A stretch of DNA of 33,405 nucleotides from Bacteroidota bacterium. Lineage in GTDB: Bacteria > Bacteroidota > Bacteroidia > B-17B0 > Aurantibacillaceae. Below the pieces are notes generated by a model that searched no databases, was not told the DNA's origin, and was given only the letters and a program-made list of their open reading frames with translations. A program made the translations under genes and the position numbers. The DNA lies in NCBI GenBank assembly GCA_023251755.1, contig JAHEYF010000045.1:1-33405 (forward strand). Reading direction: 5' to 3'. Of the stretch, positions 23,729-30,909 are shown one piece after another (the stretch's first letter is position 1; every line of letters starts with the position of its first letter).

Positions 23729-25284
23729 TCTACCTTGATCCGTTCATTCCTGTTCGCCAGTTCCCAGGCGGTAAAAAACACTAAGCGGGTAATTTTCTCC
23801 ATTTTAGCAAAATCAATTTTTTGTATTTCATCTGTTTCCTGGTGATAATCTTCGTGCACACCGTTAAAATAAAAAATTACAGGCACATTGTTTTTGGCAA
23901 AATTATAATGGTCGCTCCTGTAATAATAACGGTTGGGGTCTTTTTCATCGTTGTAGGTATAATCCAGTTGCAATTTGGTATAGGTTTTATTCATCTCCTC
24001 GCTGATGTTGTGCAGGTCTTTGCTGAGTTTATCCGAACCAATTAAATAAATATAGTTTGAGTTTCCTTTGTGTGCTTCGTCTAAGCGGCCTATCATATCA
24101 ATGTTTAAATCGCAGACCGTTTTGCTAAGCGGGAATACAGGATGAAGCGTATAATAATCGCTGCCCAGCAATCCCTTTTCTTCTCCTGCAACCGGCATAA
24201 ACAGCATACTGCGCCGCGGGCCTTTGCCCTGTTTTTTTGCATTGGCAAAGGTTTGGGCCAGCTCCATTACTGCAACTGTCCCGCTTCCATCGTCATCTGC
24301 ACCATTGTACACAACTCCGTCGTGCTTGCCCAGGTGATCGTAGTGAGCGGTAATTACAATTATTTCATCTTTTAAGTCTGTACCTTCAATAAAGCCCAGC
24401 ACATTTTCGGTATTGATGTGGTTCACTTCCTGTTTCACGGCAATGCTCAATTTTGTTTTAAAAGTGAAATTCAATGGTTTTGATTTTGCTACAATTTTCG
24501 ATTTTAGTTTGTCTGTATTTTTTTTTGAAGAACCGATAATTGCATTGGCCATTTCTTTTGAAATGTAAATTACAAGCGGACTGTTAAACGTGGCTTTTTT
24601 AGTATCGTCGCTTATTTCCATTTTAGTGGAATTAATCCGGTGCTCGTTTTTCTGGTAACTTTCGGCCAGGTTGTCGTCGGCTACCAGCAATACTTTTATT
24701 CCCCTGTTGTTGGCCTCATAAAGTTTACGGCGGTGGTTGCTGGTCCAATCGGAAGCCTTGATGTCGTTTGAAATCATCGACTTTCCATCGGCGCGGTAAG
24801 GTTCGCCGTTTAAAATAAGCACAGTTTTGTTTTTCACCTCTAATTTATCGTAGTCGTTGTAAACCACTGTATTAATGCCATAGCCGGCAAACACCACTTC
24901 GTTAATATTTAACACGGTGTCTTTTAAAATAGCGGAGAAAGAATAATAATCTTTTATTTTTTGATACGTCAATTGATGGGCTGTAATATCAATTTGTTCA
25001 GGCTGGTAAACCGATAAAGGAAAGGTTTGAAAATAACCCCTGTCGAGTTGTTCAAGCGGAGGTATGCCGCACTTAACAAAGTGGTTGCGGATGTATTCAG
25101 CAGCCATCTTCTGTCCTTTTTGGCCCGTTTCGCGGCCTTCGTATTCATCGGAAGCCAGCACCGAAAGGTGGGTCTTTAAATCGCCGGCCACTATGCCTGT
25201 TGAATAACGTGTAGCAATACTATCTATTTGTTGCGCCCGGGCAAAGGAGGCACAGAGGAGAAAAAAGTAGAGGATTTTTTTCAT
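23719..25284 (-). CDS. Secreted M28-family zinc aminopeptidase
   Basis: A 521-residue exported peptidase: signal peptide MKKILYFFLLCASFARA, a long N-terminal part with an inserted PA-like domain (about 95-285), and the M28 catalytic core. Metal ligands and catalytic residues appear in ITAHYDHLG (312-319), GADDDGSG (328-335; bridging Asp), AGEEKGLLGS (367-375; general base Glu then Glu), DMIGRLDE, and SDHYNFAKNNVPVIFYF. The family cleaves N-terminal residues from peptides in periplasm or medium. A TAnnTTTG box (25309-25302) precedes the start. The last two codons and stop lie within palindrome R4. A second, shorter M28 gene occurs 3 kb away. Confidence 0.9.
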   Translation of the reverse strand: MKKILYFFLLCASFARAQQIDSIATRYSTGIVAGDLKTHLSVLASDEYEGRETGQKGQKMAAEYIRNHFVKCGIPPLEQLDRGYFQTFPLSVYQPEQIDITAHQLTYQKIKDYYSFSAILKDTVLNINEVVFAGYGINTVVYNDYDKLEVKNKTVLILNGEPYRADGKSMISNDIKASDWTSNHRRKLYEANNRGIKVLLVADDNLAESYQKNEHRINSTKMEISDDTKKATFNSPLVIYISKEMANAIIGSSKKNTDKLKSKIVAKSKPLNFTFKTKLSIAVKQEVNHINTENVLGFIEGTDLKDEIIVITAHYDHLGKHDGVVYNGADDDGSGTVAVMELAQTFANAKKQGKGPRRSMLFMPVAGEEKGLLGSDYYTLHPVFPLSKTVCDLNIDMIGRLDEAHKGNSNYIYLIGSDKLSKDLHNISEEMNKTYTKLQLDYTYNDEKDPNRYYYRSDHYNFAKNNVPVIFYFNGVHEDYHQETDEIQKIDFAKMEKITRLVFFTAWELANRNERIKVDVK

Positions 25285-25301
25285 GGAAAAAATATAAGAC
25301 C

Positions 25302-25309
25302 CAAAGTTA
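25302..25309 (-). promoter_or_regulatory. -7 element of the 521-aa M28 peptidase gene
   Basis: TAACTTTG on the minus strand, 17 bp before ATG 25284; perfect TAnnTTTG. TTG at 25325-25323 is only 13 bp upstream, shorter than usual. Confidence 0.4.
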
Positions 25310-25432
25310 ATTTTTTAAATAACAAAGGAATTAATTTTTAATTGTTAAAACAGGAATTTACTATTACCTGCTACAAACCAGCAAAGGGCAATACCAGTTA
25401 CCTGTTACCGGGTATTTTTGGTATTAAATTAG

Positions 25433-25440
25433 TACTTTTG
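25433..25440 (+). promoter_or_regulatory. -7 element of lgt
   Basis: TACTTTTG, perfect TAnnTTTG, 14 bp before ATG 25455. A second match, TATTTTTG, lies at 25413-25420. A well-spaced TTG is not seen for either. Confidence 0.4.
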
Positions 25441-25454
25441 CTCTTTATAAATAT

Positions 25455-26315
25455 ATGAGCACATTATTATATATAGTTTGGGACGCGAACCCCGATATGT
25501 TTACAATTCCGGGGATCGACTGGCCCATTCGCTGGTACGGAATGTTTTTTGCCCTGGCCTTTGTTTGCAGCCAGTTTGTAATGGCAAGGGTATACAAAAC
25601 TGAACTGCGTACACAAAACAACCTGGATATTTTAACCCTGTACATTATTGCCGGAACAGTGATTGGAGCAAGGCTGGGGCATTGTTTGTTTTATGATCCT
25701 GCCCATTACCTCTCACATCCATTGGAAATATTAAAAATATGGGAAGGCGGACTGGCCAGTCACGGTGGTGCTATTGGAATAATTACGGCCATGTGGCTGT
25801 ATTGCCGGAAAACAAAAGAGAACTGGTTGTGGATATTCGACCGGATTATATTGGTGGTTCCTTTGTCGGCGGTGTTTATACGATCGGGGAATTTAATGAA
25901 CTCTGAAATTGTAGGAACTCCAAGCAATGCAGCCTGGGCTTTTCAGTTTTTAAATAATTACGAAGATCAAATGGCCCTCATTCATCACGGAACAGCTATT
26001 CCGCCCAGGCATCCGGCACAATTGTACGAGGCTGTTTTTTGTTTGTTCCTGACCATACTCATGATCTGGTTGTGGAGAAAAAAGCGGGACCGTTTTCCAC
26101 AGGGTTTTATGTTCGGTTTGTTTTGTGTGTTGTTGTTTAGCGAACGTTTTATTGACGAGTTCTTTAAAATGCCGCAGGAGGGTTGGGAAGCAGGCCTGCC
26201 CATCAATATGGGGCAAATCTTGAGCATACCCTTTATACTTATAGGAATTGTTTTTATGATATGGGCTAAGAAAAGGAAGCAGTACCACGTATTGCCTGAT
26301 TCAACCGTTCAATAG
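25455..26315 (+). CDS. lgt: Prolipoprotein diacylglyceryl transferase
   Basis: A 286-residue inner-membrane enzyme that transfers diacylglyceryl from phosphatidylglycerol to the lipobox cysteine of prolipoproteins. IRWYGMFFALAF is the first-helix signature. His103 lies in SHGGAIG, and Arg143 in the Lgt signature RSGNLMNSEIVG, at the same numbers as in E. coli Lgt. RHPAQLYEA and GLFCVLLFSERFIDEFFK complete the family pattern, with about seven membrane helices. The gene's last codons, Val-Gln-stop (GTT CAA TAG), are supplied by palindrome R5. Confidence 0.96.
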   Translation: MSTLLYIVWDANPDMFTIPGIDWPIRWYGMFFALAFVCSQFVMARVYKTELRTQNNLDILTLYIIAGTVIGARLGHCLFYDPAHYLSHPLEILKIWEGGLASHGGAIGIITAMWLYCRKTKENWLWIFDRIILVVPLSAVFIRSGNLMNSEIVGTPSNAAWAFQFLNNYEDQMALIHHGTAIPPRHPAQLYEAVFCLFLTILMIWLWRKKRDRFPQGFMFGLFCVLLFSERFIDEFFKMPQEGWEAGLPINMGQILSIPFILIGIVFMIWAKKRKQYHVLPDSTVQ

Positions 26316-26384
26316 TTTATTCGTTTACAAGTTGAGCAGCTGGTGAACGAATAAACTATTGAACATATAAACGAATAAACGGTT
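26307..26384. repeat. 8-bp modular palindrome R5
   Basis: Units CGTTCAAT, AGTTTATT, CGTTTACA on the left and GAACGAAT, AAACTATT, GAACATAT, AAACGAAT, AAACGG on the right fill the gap between convergent lgt and corA. GTT CAA TAG of the first units is the end of the lgt reading frame. The corA stop (TAG, 26388-26386) lies just outside. Confidence 0.8.
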
Positions 26385-26385
26385 C

Positions 26386-27447
26386 CTACCACCACTTTTT
26401 CCGTTTAAAATAAACCCCCAAACCAATCATTACGCTAAGCATAACTGTCCAGGTTGCCCAGTAACCGTAAGGTGATGCGATTTCAGGCATGTATTTAAAA
26501 TTCATTCCATAAACCCCGGCAATAAATGTTACCGGAATAAAAATAGCCGAAATAACCGTTAAGGCTTTCATCACCTCGTTCAGCTTATTGGCATTGTTGC
26601 TCAGGTATACATCCATGATGCCCGAAAGCATTTCACGGTAGGTTTCAATACTTTCGATAATACGAGCAATGTGGTCGTGTAAGTCGCGTAGGAAAACGTC
26701 CGTCGATTCATTGATGAGGGTGGTTTCGCAGCGCATCATGTTGTTCACCATTTCGCGCATGGGCCATATCTGCTTGCGTAAAAAAATCATTTCCCGTTTT
26801 AAATCATGCAATTTTAAACTGGCTAAGCGCTGGTGGTCGTGCATAATTTCTTCGTCCAGCTGTTCTATTTTTTCCCCTATCTTTTCTAATGAATGGAAAT
26901 AACAATCCACTACCGCGTCAATCAGCGCGTAGGCCAAGTAATCGGCCTTCATTTTACGTATGCGGCCTTTTCCATCGCGTATTCTTTTTCTGATAATATC
27001 AAACGCATCCCCTCCATGTGGTTCCTGAAAAGAAATAACCATGTTGGGGAACAACAAAATACTTAATTGCTCGCTTTGTACGTGGCTATCGAAATAAATC
27101 ATTTTCATAATGGCCACCACATAATTGTCGTAATCCTCAAACTTTGGCCGCTGTTCCACATGCACAATGTCTTCGAGTGTTAAGGGGTGAACGTGGTATA
27201 ATTTACCGATCGCTTCTATCAATTCTATTTTATGTATGCCATCCACATTGATCCATTTCACCATATCATCCCTCACATGGTCCACGCATTCGGAAAGGTC
27301 GTAAAAGTTTTGCTCAAAAAAATCTGTTTCATTGTATTCAATCAGGGTAATTTTTACCCGCTCGGTGCGGTCCTGCCCGGTGTAATACAATTCGCCGGGA
27401 GGCGCCCCTACATTGTGTTTCTTCTTTTTACGTTTTACTTTGCCCAT
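26386..27447 (-). CDS. corA: CorA-type magnesium/cobalt transporter
   Basis: A 353-residue divalent-cation channel. The N-terminal cytoplasmic alpha/beta domain includes VDGIHKIELIEAIGKLYHVHPLTLEDIVH and RPKFEDYDNYVVAIMKM, typical of CorA. A long stalk helix follows (about 190-285). Two C-terminal membrane helices carry the selectivity motif GMN at 314-316 (VYGMNF), ending with a basic KRKKWW tail. It functions as a homopentamer importing Mg2+ or Co2+. Start ATG 27447 begins a Lys-rich MGKVKRKKKKHN. It is convergent with lgt across palindrome R5. Confidence 0.95.
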   Translation of the reverse strand: MGKVKRKKKKHNVGAPPGELYYTGQDRTERVKITLIEYNETDFFEQNFYDLSECVDHVRDDMVKWINVDGIHKIELIEAIGKLYHVHPLTLEDIVHVEQRPKFEDYDNYVVAIMKMIYFDSHVQSEQLSILLFPNMVISFQEPHGGDAFDIIRKRIRDGKGRIRKMKADYLAYALIDAVVDCYFHSLEKIGEKIEQLDEEIMHDHQRLASLKLHDLKREMIFLRKQIWPMREMVNNMMRCETTLINESTDVFLRDLHDHIARIIESIETYREMLSGIMDVYLSNNANKLNEVMKALTVISAIFIPVTFIAGVYGMNFKYMPEIASPYGYWATWTVMLSVMIGLGVYFKRKKWW

Positions 27448-27483
27448 AGGAGCCTGTTCAAATTTTGTTGTTTAAAAATACAG

Positions 27484-27587
27484 GTCGCCCCGATGGGGCT
27501 TTATTAACTAATTTGTTTTTGTTTTTCTACAAACAGAAAGCTCCTCTGGAGCTATTATCCCGTAGGAATATACTGTATGTAGAAAAC
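27484..27587. repeat. Cruciform repeat with two nested hairpins
   Basis: The outer inverted repeat GTTTTTCTACAAACAG (27521-27536) pairs with CTGTATGTAGAAAAC (27573-27587), nearly perfectly. Between the arms sit a hairpin AGCTCC-tct-GGAGCT (27539-27553) and a smaller one around TCCCGTAGGA (27558-27567), giving a three-way-junction shape. Just left, GCCCC-gat-GGGGC followed by TTTATT (27487-27505) looks like a plus-strand terminator. Sequences of this shape recur in many Bacteroidota genomes as far as I remember, without agreed function. Confidence 0.6.
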
Positions 27588-27608
27588 AGTGTACAGGCTA
27601 AAATTAAT

Positions 27609-28280
27609 TTAATGTTTTCCCTCCAGCACAATCACTATTTCGCCTTTTACCTGCTTTTGCGAAAAATATTCACACACCTCTTTCACTGTCCCTCTTTTAT
27701 TTTCCTCGTACAATTTAGTAAGTTCCCTCGACACACACACATTTCTTTCTTCACCAAAATATTCTTTAAACTCTTCCAGGGCTTTTAGTAACCTAAAGGG
27801 AGATTCGTAAAAAATCATAGTGCGCGCTTCTTCTTTCAGTTCAAGCAGTTTGGTGTGACGGCCTTTTTTCTGAGGTAAAAATCCAACAAACACAAATGAA
27901 TCGCAGGGCAAGCCGCTATTGACCAATGCGGGCACAAAGGCTGTAGGGCCGGGCAAACATTCCACTTCAACGCCTGCTTTTATACATTCACGCACCAATA
28001 AAAATCCCGGGTCCGAAATAGCCGGTGTGCCTGCATCACTTACCAAAGCCACATTTTTACCCGAAGCAATTACATCCACCAGTTCACTTACCGTTTTGTG
28101 TTCGTTGTGCTGGTGGTAGGATTTTAATGGTTTGGAAATCTCCAGGTGCTTTAATAAAAACGACGTATTGCGGGTATCTTCCGCTAAGATCAAATCCGCT
28201 TCTTTTAATAAACGTATGGCCCTTAAGGTAATGTCTTCCAGGTTTCCGATGGGGGTGGGGATGATATATAATTTCGACAT
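27609..28280 (-). CDS. rsmI: 16S rRNA (cytidine1402-2'-O)-methyltransferase
   Basis: A 223-residue SAM-dependent methyltransferase of the tetrapyrrole-methylase fold that 2'-O-methylates C1402 in the ribosomal P site. Hallmarks are LYIIPTPIGNLEDITLRAI at the N-terminus, AEDTRNTSFLLKHLEI, LVSDAGTPAISDPG (SAM-binding loop), CLPGPTAFVPALVNSGLP, FVGFLPQKKGR and IFYESPFRL. It is somewhat shorter than the E. coli enzyme (286), ending after GEIVIVLEG, as is usual in Bacteroidota. A TATTTTTG box (28307-28300) lies 20 bp upstream. Confidence 0.95.
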   Translation of the reverse strand: MSKLYIIPTPIGNLEDITLRAIRLLKEADLILAEDTRNTSFLLKHLEISKPLKSYHQHNEHKTVSELVDVIASGKNVALVSDAGTPAISDPGFLLVRECIKAGVEVECLPGPTAFVPALVNSGLPCDSFVFVGFLPQKKGRHTKLLELKEEARTMIFYESPFRLLKALEEFKEYFGEERNVCVSRELTKLYEENKRGTVKEVCEYFSQKQVKGEIVIVLEGKH

Positions 28281-28299
28281 GGTCTTTTAAATTAAAAAC

Positions 28300-28307
28300 C
28301 AAAAATA
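28300..28307 (-). promoter_or_regulatory. -7 element of rsmI
   Basis: TATTTTTG on the minus strand matches TAnnTTTG 19 bp before ATG 28280; no well-spaced TTG. Confidence 0.35.
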
Positions 28308-28333
28308 AGGTTCTGTATTGATATATTGATCTT

Positions 28334-29485
28334 TTACTCCATCAGGCTCCCCGAAAAATCCCTCAATAAACAAAACACCTCTTTAAATTTTGTTAAAGGC
28401 AGGGTCCGTTCAATATCGTATACATCGTGATAGGCCTTTATTCCGCCCATGGTATAAATAAAAAAACAGGGCACCCCTTTTTCCGAAAACCAGTAATGAT
28501 CGCTGTTTCTTGCTTTGCCACGGGGCTTCACCAAAGGCAGGTACTTGTTTTGTTCATTCAGTTCTTTCAGCGAGTTGAATTCTTTTTTAAACTCAGTTGC
28601 ATTTACTACGGTAATGCCTTCGTCTCCGGTACCCAATAAATCAAGGTTAATTAGGAATTTAATCTTGTTTAAAGGAATAAGCGGATTATTGACAAAATAA
28701 GCAGAACCCAATAAACCTGCTTCCTCGGCACTGAAACCAATGAATGCAATGGAGCATTTGGGTTTATGTTCAGGCATGGCATAATACCTCATCAGGCTTA
28801 GTAACATAGCTGTTCCGCTGGCATTGTCGTTAGCCCCGGGGAAAATAGTATTGGCGCCCATCTTTCCCAAATGATCGTAATGCGCGGAGAATACAATAAA
28901 GGAATCGGGTTTTTCGGAACCGGGAATATAGCCACAGATGTTGCGCAATTTGTAATTGGAAATTAGTTTATTCTCTATTTGTATATCCAGTTGTTTTATT
29001 CCTTCCGGAAACGAATCTTTCAACAGCTCAACAATTGTATAATTTTCCTGTATGATAGATACACTCCAGGTTAGTTTTTTTTGCAGGCTGATCATTAAGG
29101 CCGGGCTATCGTGTACGTATGTTACGCTATCGCGCTTAGTTAAACTGTAAGTTCCTTTTAAACTTTTGCTTTCGGGCGAAACAATGTAATGCACTCCCGG
29201 AACAAGTTGTTTCCCATCTGCCTTCACATTCATTTTGCCCGGAAAAGTATTGATGGTAGAAGTATAAAACTGGGAATAGGATTTTTGATTCAGGGGTTTC
29301 AGGCCATAGCCTTTAAAGATTTGTTCCAGATAGTCCGCTGCTTTATCTACCCCTTTATTGACGTAACCCCGCCCGGAAAATTTTTGAGAGCAGAGTGTTT
29401 TTAGAATACTTCTTGCAAAGGCCGTGTCCTGTGCAGGTAATGAAAGATTAAAAATTAAAAAGAAAAGTAAAAGTATCCGAATCAT
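28334..29485 (-). CDS. Secreted M28-family zinc peptidase, short form
   Basis: A 383-residue exported peptidase with signal peptide MIRILLLFFLIFNLSLPA. Catalytic core motifs are FSAHYDHLG (199-207), PGANDNASG (216-224), FSAEEAGLLGS (251-261, with the general base and metal Glu), LINLDLLGTGD and NSDHYWFSEKGVPCFFIY, all expected for M28. It lacks the larger inserted domain of the 521-residue paralogue, and the two are clearly diverged. Its start follows palindrome R6 by 7 bp, and the upstream gene is on the same strand, so co-transcription with the hypothetical gene is possible. Confidence 0.88.
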   Translation of the reverse strand: MIRILLLFFLIFNLSLPAQDTAFARSILKTLCSQKFSGRGYVNKGVDKAADYLEQIFKGYGLKPLNQKSYSQFYTSTINTFPGKMNVKADGKQLVPGVHYIVSPESKSLKGTYSLTKRDSVTYVHDSPALMISLQKKLTWSVSIIQENYTIVELLKDSFPEGIKQLDIQIENKLISNYKLRNICGYIPGSEKPDSFIVFSAHYDHLGKMGANTIFPGANDNASGTAMLLSLMRYYAMPEHKPKCSIAFIGFSAEEAGLLGSAYFVNNPLIPLNKIKFLINLDLLGTGDEGITVVNATEFKKEFNSLKELNEQNKYLPLVKPRGKARNSDHYWFSEKGVPCFFIYTMGGIKAYHDVYDIERTLPLTKFKEVFCLLRDFSGSLME

Positions 29486-29492
29486 ATTTTGA

Positions 29493-29577
29493 ATTTTATT
29501 CGTTCTTTCGTTTATATGTTCATTTGTTCACAGGTTCCAAACGATTAAACTTATGAACTATTAAACAAATAAACTAT
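29493..29577. repeat. 8-bp modular palindrome R6
   Basis: Units CGTTCTTT, CGTTTATA, TGTTCATT, TGTTCACA and complementary ACTATTAA, ACAAATAA, ACTAT fill the gap between two minus-strand genes. On the minus strand the hypothetical gene ends GCA TAG with TAG opening AGTTTATT, TGTTTAAT, AGTTCATA. The other end is 7 bp from the ATG of the M28 gene. Confidence 0.75.
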
Positions 29578-30149
29578 GCAAACCTTTTCTGGGCAATCCC
29601 ATAAAAAATTTTCACCAGGTCGTTGTTGTCTTTCCAGTTGTACACCGACTTTAATGAGTTGAGGTAAAGCAGGGTTTCTTCCCAGGTATTAATGGCATTG
29701 AGTTGCTGAATGGCGGCGTTGAACTCAGCAGGGTTCATACCAAACAGTTCATTAATGATTCGGTATTTATCATTAATGGCGATCTCTATTTTTTTTGTAT
29801 TAACGATGGAATCCGATTTCCATTCTTCGGCTTTGGGGTCTTTCTCTTCATCTGCAGTTTTTTCGGCTACAGGCGGGGGAGTAATTTTTAAAGCCAGTTC
29901 CTGTTTCACTTCTTCTTTCTTTTCAACGGCCTGCATAATTTTAAGATGCACGTCAATATCACTTGATACCGCATTCTGTTTCATAAAATGTGCGTACACC
30001 GCCAGGTTTCTGTTCAACAAATTTAGGCCTTCCAAAAACTGTTCACACTCATAATGAGTAAGGTGTTCCTGTTGTTCAAACAGATCAAAAAACTTTTTTA
30101 GTTCCGTTATCTGCTGTTTCAATTGATTCTTTATGGTGGTCTTTTGCAT
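29574..30149 (-). CDS. Conserved-looking hypothetical protein, helical, charged linker
   Basis: A 191-residue protein I cannot name. The N-terminal part (1-85) is amphipathic and helix-prone (IKNQLKQQITELKKFFDLFEQ, LEGLNLLNRNLAVYAHFMKQN). A charged, proline-containing linker follows (about 86-115). The C-terminal segment (118-191) reads IEIAINDKYRIINELFGMN, PAEFNAAIQQLNAINTWEE and SLKSVYNWKDNNDLVKIFYGIAQKRF. This IND-K-IxELF-NPxEF pattern resembles a C-terminal module I recall from other Bacteroidota hypotheticals. There are no membrane segments or signal peptide, so it is probably cytoplasmic. It is divergent from tdk. Confidence 0.75.
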   Translation of the reverse strand: MQKTTIKNQLKQQITELKKFFDLFEQQEHLTHYECEQFLEGLNLLNRNLAVYAHFMKQNAVSSDIDVHLKIMQAVEKKEEVKQELALKITPPPVAEKTADEEKDPKAEEWKSDSIVNTKKIEIAINDKYRIINELFGMNPAEFNAAIQQLNAINTWEETLLYLNSLKSVYNWKDNNDLVKIFYGIAQKRFA

Positions 30150-30150
30150 A

Positions 30151-30182
30151 TTGTTTTTCGTTGAAAGAAAGCCCTATATTTG
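30151..30182 (+). promoter_or_regulatory. Bacteroidota-type promoter of tdk
   Basis: TTG (30151-30153), 21 bp, TATATTTG (30175-30182). Transcript start near 30189 gives a UTR of about 75 nt to ATG 30265. Confidence 0.55.
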
Positions 30183-30264
30183 TTTCTTAAAAATACATTA
30201 ATTTTCAGAGGCCGCTTCAATTTAATTGTATTTTAATGAACGTTTTTTCAGCATAGTTTATTGT

Positions 30265-30843
30265 ATGTTTTTAGAGAATATAAAGCCGGGGGCACATAAA
30301 AGGGGATGGATTGAAGTGGTGTGCGGCAGTATGTTTTCGGGGAAAACGGAAGAACTCATCCGGCGCCTGAAGCGGGCGCAATTCGCTAAACAAAAGGTGG
30401 AAATTTTTAAACCCCGGGTGGATACACGCTACCACGATGAAAAAGTGGTGTCGCACCAGGGAACCGAAATTACCAGCACACCTGTTCCTTCGAGTTCAAA
30501 CATTTTATTATTGGCCAACGATGTGGATGTAGTTGGGATAGATGAAGCGCAGTTTTTTGATGAAGAATTGGTGGGGGTATGCAACCAGTTGGCCGATATG
30601 GGCATACGGGTAATAGTAGCGGGGCTCGACCTGGATTATACCGGCAAACCTTTTGGCCCTATGCCCCAGCTAATGGCCTGCGCCGAATATGTAAGCAAGG
30701 TACATGCAATATGTATGAACTGCGGCAACCTGGCCCATGTTTCGCACCGCAAAACAAAGGACACCACCTTGGTACTATTAGGCGAAACGGATGCCTATGA
30801 ACCTTTGTGCAGGGATTGTTTTAACAGAGTAGTGAAAAGTTAA
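30265..30843 (+). CDS. tdk: Thymidine kinase (type II)
   Basis: A 192-residue thymidine kinase of the salvage pathway, phosphorylating thymidine to dTMP. P-loop GSMFSGKT (21-28), DEAQFF with the catalytic Glu, [14 protein letters not shown] (lasso-adjacent) and zinc-binding cysteines in CMNCGNLAH and LCRDCF identify TK1-like enzymes. Start ATG 30265 gives MFLENIKPG, matching the usual Bacteroidota N-terminus; an in-frame TTG at 30226 would add 13 unlikely residues. The stop TAA is part of palindrome R7, which fills the gap to murF-alr. Confidence 0.95.
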   Translation: MFLENIKPGAHKRGWIEVVCGSMFSGKTEELIRRLKRAQFAKQKVEIFKPRVDTRYHDEKVVSHQGTEITSTPVPSSSNILLLANDVDVVGIDEAQFFDEELVGVCNQLADMGIRVIVAGLDLDYTGKPFGPMPQLMACAEYVSKVHAICMNCGNLAHVSHRKTKDTTLVLLGETDAYEPLCRDCFNRVVKS

Positions 30844-30909
30844 ATTGTTTATTCGTTCTTTAGTTAAAGATAACATTAGAACGAATAAACGAAAGAACAA
30901 ATAAACACA
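30839..30909. repeat. 8-bp modular palindrome R7
   Basis: Units AGTTAAAT, TGTTTATT, CGTTCTTT, AGTTAAAG, then ATAACATT, AGAACGAA, TAAACGAA, AGAACAAA, TAAACACA. It contains the tdk stop (AGT TAA) and ends directly at the GTG start of murF-alr, so the entire intercistronic gap is the element. Confidence 0.8.
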
